Source: CBDUWP01 sp965370955 (lineage in GTDB: Bacteria; Planctomycetota; Phycisphaerae; Sedimentisphaerales; Anaerobacaceae). Taken from it: a stretch of DNA of 8,434 bases. Below the pieces are notes generated by a model. It saw only the letters and a program-made list of their open reading frames with translations. It had not been told where the DNA came from and searched no databases. The stretch lies in the NCBI GenBank assembly GCA_965370955.1, contig CBDUWP010000065.1, forward strand, positions 1-8,434. Reading direction: 5' to 3'. The translations under genes and the position numbers were made by a program. This document shows, piece after piece, positions 1 to 6,091 of the stretch (position 1 is its first letter; each line of letters starts with the position of its first letter).

Positions 1-12
1 TGTATATATACA
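1..12. repeat. perfect 12-bp AT palindrome
   Basis: TGTATATATACA equals its own reverse complement. It lies 8 bases before the ATG of the truncated DUF6788-like fragment. It could be an operator half-site, part of a promoter, or the end of a larger inverted repeat cut by the window edge. An alternating AT palindrome can also arise by chance in AT-rich DNA, so no function is assigned. Confidence 0.3.
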
Positions 13-20
13 TTAAAGGT

Positions 21-140
21 ATGGAAATAAAAAAACAAACCTTGCAAGCCCAAAGAAATAAACTAATATCCAGAATCTCCAAACTTAATCCATGGATAGA
101 AGGCACTGTAGTAACCACAACCCGCATCTGTGGAAACCGC
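21..140 (+). pseudogene. N-terminal fragment of a DUF6788-like protein, truncated
   Basis: The frame opens with ATG at 21. It gives about 39 residues: a charged helix (KKQTLQAQRNKLISRISKL), then NPWIEGTVVTTTRICGN. The pattern 'L..I..L.PWI.GTV......CG' matches, from memory, the start of DUF6788 proteins, small proteins of unknown function with a conserved CGKPxCxC segment often seen near mobile DNA. Here the match stops at CGN, just where the conserved Cys-rich part should continue. Composition then changes abruptly to GC-rich and the frame runs as unrelated residues to a stop at 203. The bases before the ATG (ATTAAAGGT) are purine-rich but too close to be a good ribosome binding site. I read this as a broken gene. 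The family assignment is moderate and truncation is more certain than identity. Confidence 0.5.
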
Positions 141-325
141 GTACCCGATCGGTGGCGGTGTTCAAGAATGGGCTGGGGTTCTTCATGCGTGAAGGCGAAG
201 TAAAGCTTCGCGATGGGTGGTGCGTGGCCGAGCACGTTCCGCCGGCCCTGTTCGGCACCTTTGCGATCTACTCGCTCAACGAGAAAGAGGCGGTGGACAT
301 CGTGGGCTCCGGCCCCGGCGAGGTG
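141..325 (+). pseudogene. GC-rich fragment resembling the N-terminus of a DUF4139-type protein
   Basis: This stretch is about 64% G+C by hand count (118 of 185), far above the AT-rich DNA on both sides. In frame 2 it encodes TRSVAVFKNGLGFFMREG, then KLRDGWCVAEHVPPALFGTF, then IYSLNEKEAVDIVGSGPGE. The opening 'V.VFKNGLGFF.R.G' and the following 'DGW...E.VP.A.FGT' resemble the first beta strands of the mature part of DUF4139/mucoidy-inhibitor-like proteins as I remember them. No start codon, signal peptide or remainder of the domain is present. The frame differs from that of the upstream fragment and happens to run on in frame into the GNAT remnant downstream. Codon usage, rich in GCC, CTG, GTG and GGC, is foreign to this window. 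It could be a transferred piece, a rearrangement scar or an assembly chimera. Confidence 0.45.
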
Positions 326-442
326 GCTGCAGAAAACGATCCTGCCAACAAACTATATCAAAAATGCGGATTTGAACTCGTCACGACAATAGATAGCCAC
401 GGAGTAACGAGCAATATATACGCCAAACAATTATCCAATTAG
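319..442 (+). pseudogene. C-terminal remnant of a GNAT-family N-acetyltransferase
   Basis: The last 40 codons before the TAG at 440-442 encode VAAENDPANKLYQKCGFELV followed by a short strand and the end NIYAKQLSN. The 'EN.PA..LYQKCGFE' pattern is the hallmark C-terminal part of GNAT acetyltransferases: helix alpha4 with the Asn and Tyr near acetyl-CoA, then strand beta6-beta7. The acetyl-CoA pyrophosphate loop (Q/RxxGxG/A) and everything N-terminal to it are absent, so no enzyme can be made. Composition returns to the AT-rich local norm at about 326, which places the junction within the codons for GEV. The stop is only four bases from the stop of the convergent cytochrome b-like gene at 447. 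No terminator is visible between them. Confidence 0.6.
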
Positions 443-446
443 CATG

Positions 447-1001
447 TCACTTGCGTCGCTGCACCATTTTTGCAATAACGCAATAAATGTAAATAATGAT
501 TAGCGACGAAATCACAAGACCGCTATATCTATGAATATCTGTCAACAATAACTGGCTCTGCGTCGAAAACAGCTTAAACATACACAACACAATCGATCCC
601 ATAGTAACGATCACGATCGGCAGCGATGCCCAAAAACAAATCTTTTTCAATAAATTCCCACTACCATCGCCGAATTTATTCTGCTTAATTGACACAATAA
701 CAACCAACGTGAAAGCCACCGCAAACGCTACCCCGAAGGTGACATGGGCCATCAGGAAAAATTCGCTGATCATTTGCTTTTGTATAACGATTGGATAAAA
801 CGCAGTGATAAACAAAATCACGAAGCAGATTATTGTCGCAGTCCGTATCCCAAAATTAAACAACCAAGCCAAATTCAATTTGAAATTTGTCGGCTTATTG
901 ATGTTATTGTGATTGCCCCTAGATGCAAATTTAGCCAGCGCATCCGCAATTATTATAACTATGGTTACAGCAAATGTGATGGCTGTCGTTTTGGCAAACA
1001 T
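447..1001 (-). CDS. small polytopic membrane protein, likely cytochrome b-type subunit
   Basis: The protein is 184 residues with five predicted membrane helices, at about residues 4-23, 52-72, 83-104, 122-144 and 159-179. The only two membrane-located histidines are H86 (in LMAHVTFG) and H157 (in DIHRYSGL). They sit at the same end of helices 3 and 5, which run in the same direction, so they could ligate one heme b near one membrane face. This is inference from topology. It is the last gene of a three-gene operon, directly after a multiheme cytochrome c, which fits a quinol-to-cytochrome c electron-transfer role. I chose ATG at 1001, with AAGGA 12 bases upstream. The in-frame TTG at 1013 would add four residues and overlap the upstream TGA, but its AAGGA abuts it with no spacing. 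The nearest families would be diheme cytochrome b561 or formate dehydrogenase gamma-like proteins; no specific family was recognised. Confidence 0.75.
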   Translation of the reverse strand: MFAKTTAITFAVTIVIIIADALAKFASRGNHNNINKPTNFKLNLAWLFNFGIRTATIICFVILFITAFYPIVIQKQMISEFFLMAHVTFGVAFAVAFTLVVIVSIKQNKFGDGSGNLLKKICFWASLPIVIVTMGSIVLCMFKLFSTQSQLLLTDIHRYSGLVISSLIIIYIYCVIAKMVQRRK

Positions 1002-1009
1002 ATGATTTA

Positions 1010-2566
1010 TCAATCCTTTTTAGCGATAATTTTCAATATAAAAACAATAGTTTTAACAGCATAGGTGATCATAATTATTGAGAGCATAAAACAGCAGGCG
1101 ATAGTGACAACTTTCAGCATTGGCCGAAACACAAAACTGATTGCGAACAGCTTATGATAAAATCCGTCAATGTTTTGATATCGATACATTTGCTTGTTTT
1201 TTGATTGGCCAATGACAGTCGAATCAGTTGCAATGTTGCCGAAAATAAAAGCTGAGTTTTGACTATGACATTGCTCGCACGATTTTGCGCCGAGTGATTT
1301 TTCCTTTTTGCTGACCGGATGACCTTTTGGCCATATATATGGCTTTGCTAAGGGGCAGTTGGGTTCTGTTATTATTTTGTCATTTTGGTCCAACCGATAT
1401 AGCGTTTCAGCTGATAGATAGGCCGAATTATTTATTGCTAAGTGATTTTTGACAGCTTTCAGCATTTTTTCGATGTCATTTATCGTTAGCTCAAAAGGTT
1501 TATTATCAGCTAATATCTTTTCTGCGATAGGTTTTAACTTTGTCAGTGAGATGGGCGTGATTGTTTTTTGTTGGGTTTGTGAGTCAGTTTTGATTGAGCC
1601 CCAATATGCCGGCCAGAACATTTGGCTAGCTTGGATTTTTCCGCAATCATTTTTGGTAAAGCCGCCGGTGACATTTGATTGACTAAAATCTGATATAGCT
1701 TTTTGGCCCGGAGTTATTTGGCTATGACAGGCTGAGCAGGTTAGTTTGGCAAAATGTACTGCTGGAATGCCTTTGTGTTTTGGCGTCAGCGCATCGAGAT
1801 TGCCGGTATAGTGACATCCTTGACAGGTTAGCTCGTAATCAGTTTCATGATTGTTGCCTTGCCCCATATTGTGATCGATTTCGTTTGTATGACAGCTTAT
1901 ACAGTTGAGTTCGGCGAGATGTGAATCTTTATCGATATCGGCATTACCTAAAATACTGCTGTGACATTTCAGGCAATTGTCGTTAGGGACGTGTTTATCA
2001 ATATCCAGCCATGCCATATTATGTTGATCGAAATTTTTTGCATCGTTTTTGTTTTCGTTGAAATCGCCGCTGACTTCGTGACATACGAGACAGTTTATCT
2101 CGGCGGTTTCGATAGCTAATGGATATTTCCATCCGGTGACTTTAGCGAATTCTTCTGCGGATATCCCGATTGTTTTTGGCGTGAAAGTTCCTTTTCGCCC
2201 GCTGACAGAAACAGCGAATCTGCTGGCCGTTAGCCGATCTTCATAGATCCAGCATAGTCCTTGTCCGATATAATCGGTTGCTTTAAAGTGTAGGCCTTCG
2301 CTTATCGAGTCGTACTCGTGACATCTGCCGCAGGTGATTCTCGCTGAAAATTTGCCAGTTTGTACTGAGTCAGTTTTTAAGCTCGCTGGCGAGATTTCGT
2401 GACCATTAGCGTCGAGCAGATTGATGTAATGGGCGAATTTATTTGGTTCATCATCTTGATATTGATTGCTGTAATAACCAGCATCTGCTGCCAATAACAC
2501 GGCAGGACAAAGCATAATCATCGCAGCAAGTATTTTTATTTTCACAAAAAATCTCAAAATAAACAA
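1010..2566 (-). CDS. membrane-anchored multiheme (seven CxxCH) cytochrome c
   Basis: The protein is 518 residues. An N-terminal Sec signal peptide (about residues 8-27, cleavage after LLAA) is followed by an exported domain with seven heme c attachment motifs: CGRCH (79-83), CLVCH (159-163), CLKCH (198-202), CISCH (222-226), CQGCH (248-252), CSACH (277-281) and CEQCH (430-434). Hemes 2-6 are tightly clustered; hemes 1 and 7 lie apart. A single hydrophobic helix at about 481-512 anchors the C-terminus, so the hemes should face the periplasm. The first heme region reads TCGRCHEYDSISEGLHF, a pattern I associate with uncharacterised respiratory multiheme cytochromes. Other histidines (H45, H182, H192, H240, H264, H271) could be distal ligands. 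The substrate is unknown. The start is uncertain: TTG at 2566 lies six bases after the upstream stop, while GTG at 2545 would give a more typical signal peptide (VKIKILAAMIML). The stop TGA at 1010-1012 is followed at once by the cytochrome b-like gene. Confidence 0.9.
   Translation of the reverse strand: MFILRFFVKIKILAAMIMLCPAVLLAADAGYYSNQYQDDEPNKFAHYINLLDANGHEISPASLKTDSVQTGKFSARITCGRCHEYDSISEGLHFKATDYIGQGLCWIYEDRLTASRFAVSVSGRKGTFTPKTIGISAEEFAKVTGWKYPLAIETAEINCLVCHEVSGDFNENKNDAKNFDQHNMAWLDIDKHVPNDNCLKCHSSILGNADIDKDSHLAELNCISCHTNEIDHNMGQGNNHETDYELTCQGCHYTGNLDALTPKHKGIPAVHFAKLTCSACHSQITPGQKAISDFSQSNVTGGFTKNDCGKIQASQMFWPAYWGSIKTDSQTQQKTITPISLTKLKPIAEKILADNKPFELTINDIEKMLKAVKNHLAINNSAYLSAETLYRLDQNDKIITEPNCPLAKPYIWPKGHPVSKKEKSLGAKSCEQCHSQNSAFIFGNIATDSTVIGQSKNKQMYRYQNIDGFYHKLFAISFVFRPMLKVVTIACCFMLSIIMITYAVKTIVFILKIIAKKD
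1014..1018 (-). promoter_or_regulatory. ribosome binding site deciding the cytochrome b-like start
   Basis: AAGGA on the minus strand lies within the last codons of the multiheme cytochrome gene. It touches the TTG at 1013 but is 12 bases from the ATG at 1001. Only the ATG leaves room for the ribosome, so the shorter protein is preferred. The spacing is on the long side. Confidence 0.45.
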
Positions 2567-2572
2567 TTCTTG

Positions 2573-3793
2573 TTACATCTTTTTGATTTTTTCTTCAGCA
2601 GCTAATTTTATTTGTTCATCGCAGGAGCTATCGGCAATTTTTTTCAGCAGGGCAACGGTTTCTTTTGCGTTTTGCACAGCTGCAATCTCTGCCAAAGCCA
2701 CCATAGTTTCGCTAGCTTGGTCAGCCAACTTTTCTTTGTTTAAATATTCCGACGCCATTTCCATCGCCAAAATATCTTTAGTTTTTACTAGATTTTTTAG
2801 GACTTCGTTTTGCTCGTTGTATATCTGCGGGATCAGTTCTGTGAGCCCATCGATTAGTGACATGACTGAGCGATAATTTTTGATTGTTTCTTTTGCCGAC
2901 TTATCATTTAGACTGACCAGCTTTATGTAAACCCTGATGGCCATGACCTTGTTTCGCACGGTTTCTTTATAGTCTGTTGCCAGAGCCAATAAATTTTTCG
3001 CTGGTTTGCTGTTTGGCCAGAATGACAAACCCCTTATGGTTGATTCCCTAAGTCGGCTGCTTTGGCCTTCTTTTAAGCCATTGTACAGTGTTTTAAGCGT
3101 GTTATCTTGGCCGAGTTTGCCTAGCAGCCACAGCATTGAGCTTCTGCCGTGAAAACTTGTTTTGGGATCGTCGCATGTTTTAGCTATTAAAGCTGCGATG
3201 CTTTTTTTGTCTTTGGCTGTTTTAATGATGTGCAGTAAAGTGTTGACGGCGTTAGCTCTATCTGGTGTTTTTGTTGCCGAGAGTATGTCGACCATTTGCG
3301 GGACATCGGTTTCGTCTGCCAAGCCAGCCAGCGTATTCCAGCCAGCGATTTTGACTCCAACAGTTCCCCGTCTGGTTTCATCTATAACAGCCTGTTTTGC
3401 CGCGACTATTTTTCTGCTGCCGATAACTCTGATAAGCGTAAGGATTTTTGATGGCTGGGCATCTTTTAGCATAGCTATAATTATATTGTCTACATCTTCG
3501 CTTTTTAGATCCGCTAGTTGTTGTATGTTTTTTTTGCCCTTGTCTGTTCCTCTATTTTCGAAAGCTAGGCCTATCAGCTTCTCGATTTTCGTCCAATTTG
3601 GTGACCGCTTCAATTTTTCGATATCGATGTCACTTAAGCCTTTGGTGGTTTTTTGTTTTGCTGTTTGTATTTTTGCTGGCTTATCGGAAATTGCCGCCGA
3701 TTTGGTTTGCGTTTCTTCGCAGCCGGCAATAACCATACAGATATAAAGTAACATTGCCAAACATATCCACGATTTAATTGTATCTTTTCTCAT
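2573..3793 (-). CDS. HEAT-repeat lipoprotein
   Basis: The protein is 406 residues. A short basic N-terminus and a hydrophobic segment end in the lipobox IAGC, with the lipidated Cys at 25. A Lys/Thr-rich linker follows to about residue 60. From about 65 to the end the protein is almost entirely alpha-helical, with paired amphipathic helices of about 30-40 residues: for example, the stretches around ILTLIRVIGSRK, KIAGWNTLAGLADETDVP and STIRGLSFWPNSKPAKNL. This is the look of HEAT/PBS-lyase-like repeats, which form superhelical scaffolds for protein binding. No catalytic motif is seen. It is the first gene of the operon with the heptaheme cytochrome (six-base gap) and the cytochrome b-like protein, so it may be an assembly or docking factor for that complex in the periplasm. 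The ATG start is supported by AAGGG at 3801-3805, seven bases upstream. Confidence 0.85.
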   Translation of the reverse strand: MRKDTIKSWICLAMLLYICMVIAGCEETQTKSAAISDKPAKIQTAKQKTTKGLSDIDIEKLKRSPNWTKIEKLIGLAFENRGTDKGKKNIQQLADLKSEDVDNIIIAMLKDAQPSKILTLIRVIGSRKIVAAKQAVIDETRRGTVGVKIAGWNTLAGLADETDVPQMVDILSATKTPDRANAVNTLLHIIKTAKDKKSIAALIAKTCDDPKTSFHGRSSMLWLLGKLGQDNTLKTLYNGLKEGQSSRLRESTIRGLSFWPNSKPAKNLLALATDYKETVRNKVMAIRVYIKLVSLNDKSAKETIKNYRSVMSLIDGLTELIPQIYNEQNEVLKNLVKTKDILAMEMASEYLNKEKLADQASETMVALAEIAAVQNAKETVALLKKIADSSCDEQIKLAAEEKIKKM

Positions 3794-3842
3794 AATTAAG
3801 CCCTTATTCCTTTTGATTAATAAGTGACAATTTTCTTTGATG

Positions 3843-3871
3843 ATTATATGACTGAGCTTATTCTATTTGAA
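3843..3871 (-). promoter_or_regulatory. candidate sigma70-type promoter of the cytochrome operon
   Basis: On the minus strand, a perfect TATAAT (3848-3843) is preceded by TTCAAA (3871-3866, four of six to TTGACA) at a 17-base spacing. It lies about 50 bases before the ATG of the HEAT lipoprotein and is the only good match between that gene and the tRNA cluster. The region is AT-rich, so chance matches are possible. Confidence 0.4.
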
Positions 3872-4006
3872 TTTGCACAAATTATCAAATCAACAATCTA
3901 AAAAATCTCTCACAATTATACTTAGCTTATACTGGTAAAATTGCGGCGAAAAAGTCGATATCCAGCAATTTATGATGATTATTTGATGATAATATTGAGC
4001 TAAATA
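3872..4006. other. AT-rich divergent intergenic spacer
   Basis: This spacer lies between the minus-strand operon promoter and the tRNA-Ser promoter, and no gene is visible. It holds a TGATGAT heptamer twice (3973-3979 and 3984-3990), 11 bases apart or about one helical turn, just upstream of the tRNA-Ser -35 box. That placement would suit an activator or UP-like element, but this is only positional inference. Confidence 0.35.
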
Positions 4007-4035
4007 TTGACCGATTGTCGAAATGATGTTATAAA
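4007..4035 (+). promoter_or_regulatory. sigma70-type promoter of tRNA-Ser
   Basis: TTGACC (4007-4012), a 17-base spacer and TATAAA (4030-4035) each match the consensus at five of six positions. Transcription would begin around 4042, a few bases before the mature tRNA 5' end at 4046. This is the best promoter in the window. Confidence 0.75.
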
Positions 4036-4045
4036 ACATTCCTCT

Positions 4046-4130
4046 GGAGCAGTGGCAGAGTGGTTGATCGCGACGGTCTTGAAAACCGTTGTGCCGAAAG
4101 GTACCGGGGGTTCGAATCCCTCCTGCTCCG
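4046..4130 (+). tRNA. tRNA-Ser (anticodon UGA)
   Basis: The acceptor stem GGAGCAG (4046-4052) pairs with CTGCTCC (4123-4129), and the discriminator is G, as usual for serine tRNAs. The anticodon stem ACGGT/ACCGT encloses the loop CTTGAAA with anticodon TGA at 4080-4082. A long variable arm (about 4090-4105, GTGCC/GGTAC) marks a class II tRNA. The T arm has GGGGG/CCCTC around TTCGAAT. The 85-base gene ends without an encoded CCA, so the 3' end must be added by CCA-adding enzyme. A T6 run follows directly and may help termination. It decodes UCA and, by wobble, other UCN codons. Confidence 0.97.
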
Positions 4131-4179
4131 TTTTTTGCTATATTATGGCATGTATGAAAGTGGTTTTCGCAAAAATTAC

Positions 4180-4207
4180 TTGCGTGTCTTGTATTTTTTT
4201 GTATAAT
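4180..4207 (+). promoter_or_regulatory. sigma70-type promoter of tRNA-Gly
   Basis: TTGCGT (4180-4185), a 16-base spacer and a perfect TATAAT (4202-4207) place the start near 4214, ten bases before the mature tRNA. The -35 box is weak (three of six). The separate promoter suggests the two tRNAs are transcribed independently, with the preceding T6 run as a possible stop. Confidence 0.55.
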
Positions 4208-4223
4208 TTCAGGTTCTAAAATT

Positions 4224-4295
4224 GCGGGTGTAGCTCAGCGGTAGAGCGTCACGTTGCCAACGTGAATGTCGTGAGTTCAAATCTCATCACCCGCT
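4224..4295 (+). tRNA. tRNA-Gly (anticodon GCC)
   Basis: The acceptor stem GCGGGTG (4224-4230) pairs with CACCCGC (4288-4294). The discriminator is T, the expected U73 of bacterial glycine tRNAs. The D arm GCTC-AGCGGTA-GAGC is standard. The anticodon stem TCACG/CGTGA encloses TTGCCAA with anticodon GCC at 4256-4258. The T arm is GTGAG/CTCAT around TTCAAAT. The 72-base gene has no encoded CCA. It reads GGC and GGU codons. Confidence 0.97.
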
Positions 4296-4343
4296 TTTAT
4301 ATAGTATGACAGAGATATCGACTAGTATTTGGTTTGGCGCTGG

Positions 4344-4379
4344 TCTGTGATACGTTTGTTTGGCGTGATGCCGCACAGA
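4344..4379 (+). promoter_or_regulatory. possible alternative (anti-terminator) hairpin in the tig leader
   Basis: TCTGTG (4344-4349) can pair with CACAGA (4374-4379), enclosing a small inner hairpin GGC/GCC (4362-4364 with 4370-4372, loop GTGAT). This structure uses 4370-4375, the same bases that form the left arm of the terminator stem at 4370-4411, so the two folds exclude each other. That geometry is typical of attenuators. It is a prediction from pairing alone, with short stems. Confidence 0.25.
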
Positions 4380-4418
4380 TTTAGCCCAAAGATATCTTTA
4401 GTCTTTGCGGCTTTTTTT
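4370..4418 (+). terminator. intrinsic terminator or attenuator between tRNA-Gly and tig
   Basis: GCCGCA (4370-4375) pairs perfectly with TGCGGC (4406-4411), and T7 follows immediately. The 30-base loop contains a second perfect palindrome, AAAGATATCTTT (4388-4399), which can fold inside it. It could simply end tRNA transcription. No convincing promoter is visible between this element and the trigger-factor start at 4478, so it could alternatively gate read-through into tig. Confidence 0.6.
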
Positions 4419-4477
4419 ATAGTGATTGCCGAGTAAATTGGTGAAATTTAAGCATTTTGAAATTTTAGGGGCTGAAC

Positions 4478-5995
4478 ATGGCTGACAAGAAAGAGAAACA
4501 AAAGAGCAAGGAAATTCAAAACATTGTTAATATAACTGACGCAGGTCCATGCAAAAAAACGGTTAGCGTGGAGGTTCCTGTCGAGACTATCCAAAAAGAA
4601 ACAGATTTACAGTATAGAGAGCTTCGTCAGCAGGCGGATGTTCCGGGTTTTCGCAGGGGACGTGCTCCTCGCCGGCTATTGGAGAAAAGATTTGGCAAGA
4701 GCATTATCGAGCAGGTTAAGCTGAAATTGCTGGCCGATTCTTCTGACGCCGCGATCAAGGATAATGAGTTAGCCATTATGCGTGACCCTGACATTGACCC
4801 TAAGGCTATTGAGATTACAGCTGGTGCGCCGCTGAAATTTGAATTTGAGGTTGAGGTCAAGCCTGATTTCAAATTGCCGGAGCTCAAGGGCATTGCCGTC
4901 AATAAAACAAAAACAGAGATTAGCGATATCGACATTGATGACGAATTAGCTCAGTTGCAGAAATATTCCGGCTTTTGGCAGCCTGTTGAGGGTACGACCG
5001 TTGAGGTTGACGATCAGGTTATCGGCAATGTTTCTGTCAAGGCAGAAGATGCGGTAGAGACTGAGTTGATCGACAATACAGAGGTTTTTGTTCGCAAGAA
5101 TGGCTTTGCCGGCCCTGTTAGCGTTGAGAATCTTGACGAGTTATTGACAGGTGCTAAAATTGGCGACACGAAATCGACAACTATTGAATTGTCGAAGACC
5201 TATTTCAAGGAAGAGTATCGCGGCAAGAAGGTTGATGTCACTATAGAGATAAAAGACATTAAGCGTTTGGTTCCCGCTGAGCTTAATGAGGAATTTTTCA
5301 AGCGATTTGCTGCAGCCGATGAGAAGGAGCTTCGCGATAGGATCAAAGAGAGCCTTCAGGGCAAAGCCGATCAACAGATCAAGTCTGACATGGCCCAGCA
5401 GATTTATAAATACATGTCCGACAACACCAAGTTTGATTTGCCTACTGATGTTGTTGCTGATCAGGCATCTGACATTTTGCAGCGTCAGTTCATGAATCTT
5501 ATGCAGCAGGGTTTGGATAAGGATCAGCTCAAGCAGCAGATGGAGCAATTGAAAGCTGGTTCAGAGACTCAAGCCAAAGAGCAGTTGAAGACCTATTTCA
5601 TAATGGAAAAGGTTGCTGACAAATTTAAGATTGAGATTAGCGAAGAAGAGATCAACGGCCACGTTGCCCAGATGGCGATGCAGAAAGGCCAGCGTCCTGA
5701 AAAGATGAAAGAGCAGATGGTTCGTGACGGTTCTTTGATGCAGTTTGGTTTGCAGATGCGTGAGAACAAATGTGTTGAAAAGATGCTTGAAGACGCTAAG
5801 GTGACGGAGGTTGCTGCTAAAAAATCACCAGCTAAAAAAGCCGCCAAGACTGCCAAGAAAACGACTAAGAAGGTGAAGGTTACTAAAAAGCCATCTTCTA
5901 AGCCTAGTTCAAAGGCCGATAAAAAGGAGTCACCAGCTAAAAAAACTACCACAAAAAAGACCACAAAGAAGGTTAACAAGAAGAATGATGCTTAA
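4478..5995 (+). CDS. tig: trigger factor, ribosome-associated chaperone, with lysine-rich tail
   Basis: Trigger factor binds the ribosome at protein L23 and shields nascent chains. The ribosome-binding signature GFRRGRAP is at residues 57-64, followed by RRLLEKRFG, within an N-terminal domain of about 20-140. The middle region (about 178-265) is where the FKBP-type PPIase domain sits. It keeps the C-terminal strands (GKKVDVTIEIKDIK, then ELNEEFFKRF) but I cannot find the usual GxVDGxxFxGG core, so isomerase activity is doubtful. The helical chaperone arms run from about 270 to 440. The last 60 residues (446-505) are an unusual extension rich in Lys, Ala, Thr, Pro and Ser (24 lysines), with SPAKK twice; the protein is 505 residues against about 430 for E. 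coli. The ATG start has AGGGG at 4467-4471, six bases upstream. The gene precedes clpP, a common bacterial order, but a terminator separates them. Confidence 0.95.
   Translation: MADKKEKQKSKEIQNIVNITDAGPCKKTVSVEVPVETIQKETDLQYRELRQQADVPGFRRGRAPRRLLEKRFGKSIIEQVKLKLLADSSDAAIKDNELAIMRDPDIDPKAIEITAGAPLKFEFEVEVKPDFKLPELKGIAVNKTKTEISDIDIDDELAQLQKYSGFWQPVEGTTVEVDDQVIGNVSVKAEDAVETELIDNTEVFVRKNGFAGPVSVENLDELLTGAKIGDTKSTTIELSKTYFKEEYRGKKVDVTIEIKDIKRLVPAELNEEFFKRFAAADEKELRDRIKESLQGKADQQIKSDMAQQIYKYMSDNTKFDLPTDVVADQASDILQRQFMNLMQQGLDKDQLKQQMEQLKAGSETQAKEQLKTYFIMEKVADKFKIEISEEEINGHVAQMAMQKGQRPEKMKEQMVRDGSLMQFGLQMRENKCVEKMLEDAKVTEVAAKKSPAKKAAKTAKKTTKKVKVTKKPSSKPSSKADKKESPAKKTTTKKTTKKVNKKNDA
5819..5992 (+). 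repeat. low-complexity AAG/AAA-rich coding repeat (trigger-factor tail)
   Basis: This is the 3' part of tig, encoding K/A/T/P/S-rich sequence. The 15-mer TCACCAGCTAAAAAA occurs exactly twice, at 5825-5839 and 5930-5944, 105 bases apart. Both copies encode SPAKK in the same frame. Repeat slippage or duplication is the likely origin of the tail, and its length may vary between strains. Confidence 0.7.
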
Positions 5996-6091
5996 AAAGG
6001 TTTTGATGGTAATTTCTGGGTTTACTGGCTCAGATAATGTGGTTTTTTTGAAGTTTTGAAACAGCCCTTGCTGGAAATAGCCGATTATATT

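Noticed and set aside
92..442. Apparent 116-residue open frame read as one protein
   Set aside because: Its first 17 codons are the alternative frame of the DUF6788-like fragment, and its two halves differ in composition and in family resemblance. It is treated as fused debris, not a gene.
400..446. Terminator for the minus-strand cytochrome operon
   Set aside because: No hairpin followed by a T-run was seen on the minus strand just past 447, so termination may be Rho-dependent or lie further left.
744..1064. Plus-strand open frame opposite the cytochrome b-like gene
   Set aside because: It is antisense to a convincing membrane protein, has no ribosome binding site and shows no domain-like sequence.
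3162..3746. Long plus-strand open frame opposite the HEAT lipoprotein
   Set aside because: The lipoprotein strand has a lipobox, a ribosome binding site and repeat structure. The opposite frame has none, and its hydrophobicity mirrors the Lys/Ala-rich helices.
4007..4219. Open frame crossing tRNA-Ser
   Set aside because: It overlaps the whole tRNA and its promoter, and the translated sequence is simply the tRNA read as codons.
5593..5979. Minus-strand open frame rich in Phe/Val/Leu opposite the trigger-factor tail
   Set aside because: The hydrophobic appearance is the complement of lysine codons (AAG/AAA give CTT/TTT). It is a shadow of the repeat-rich tail.
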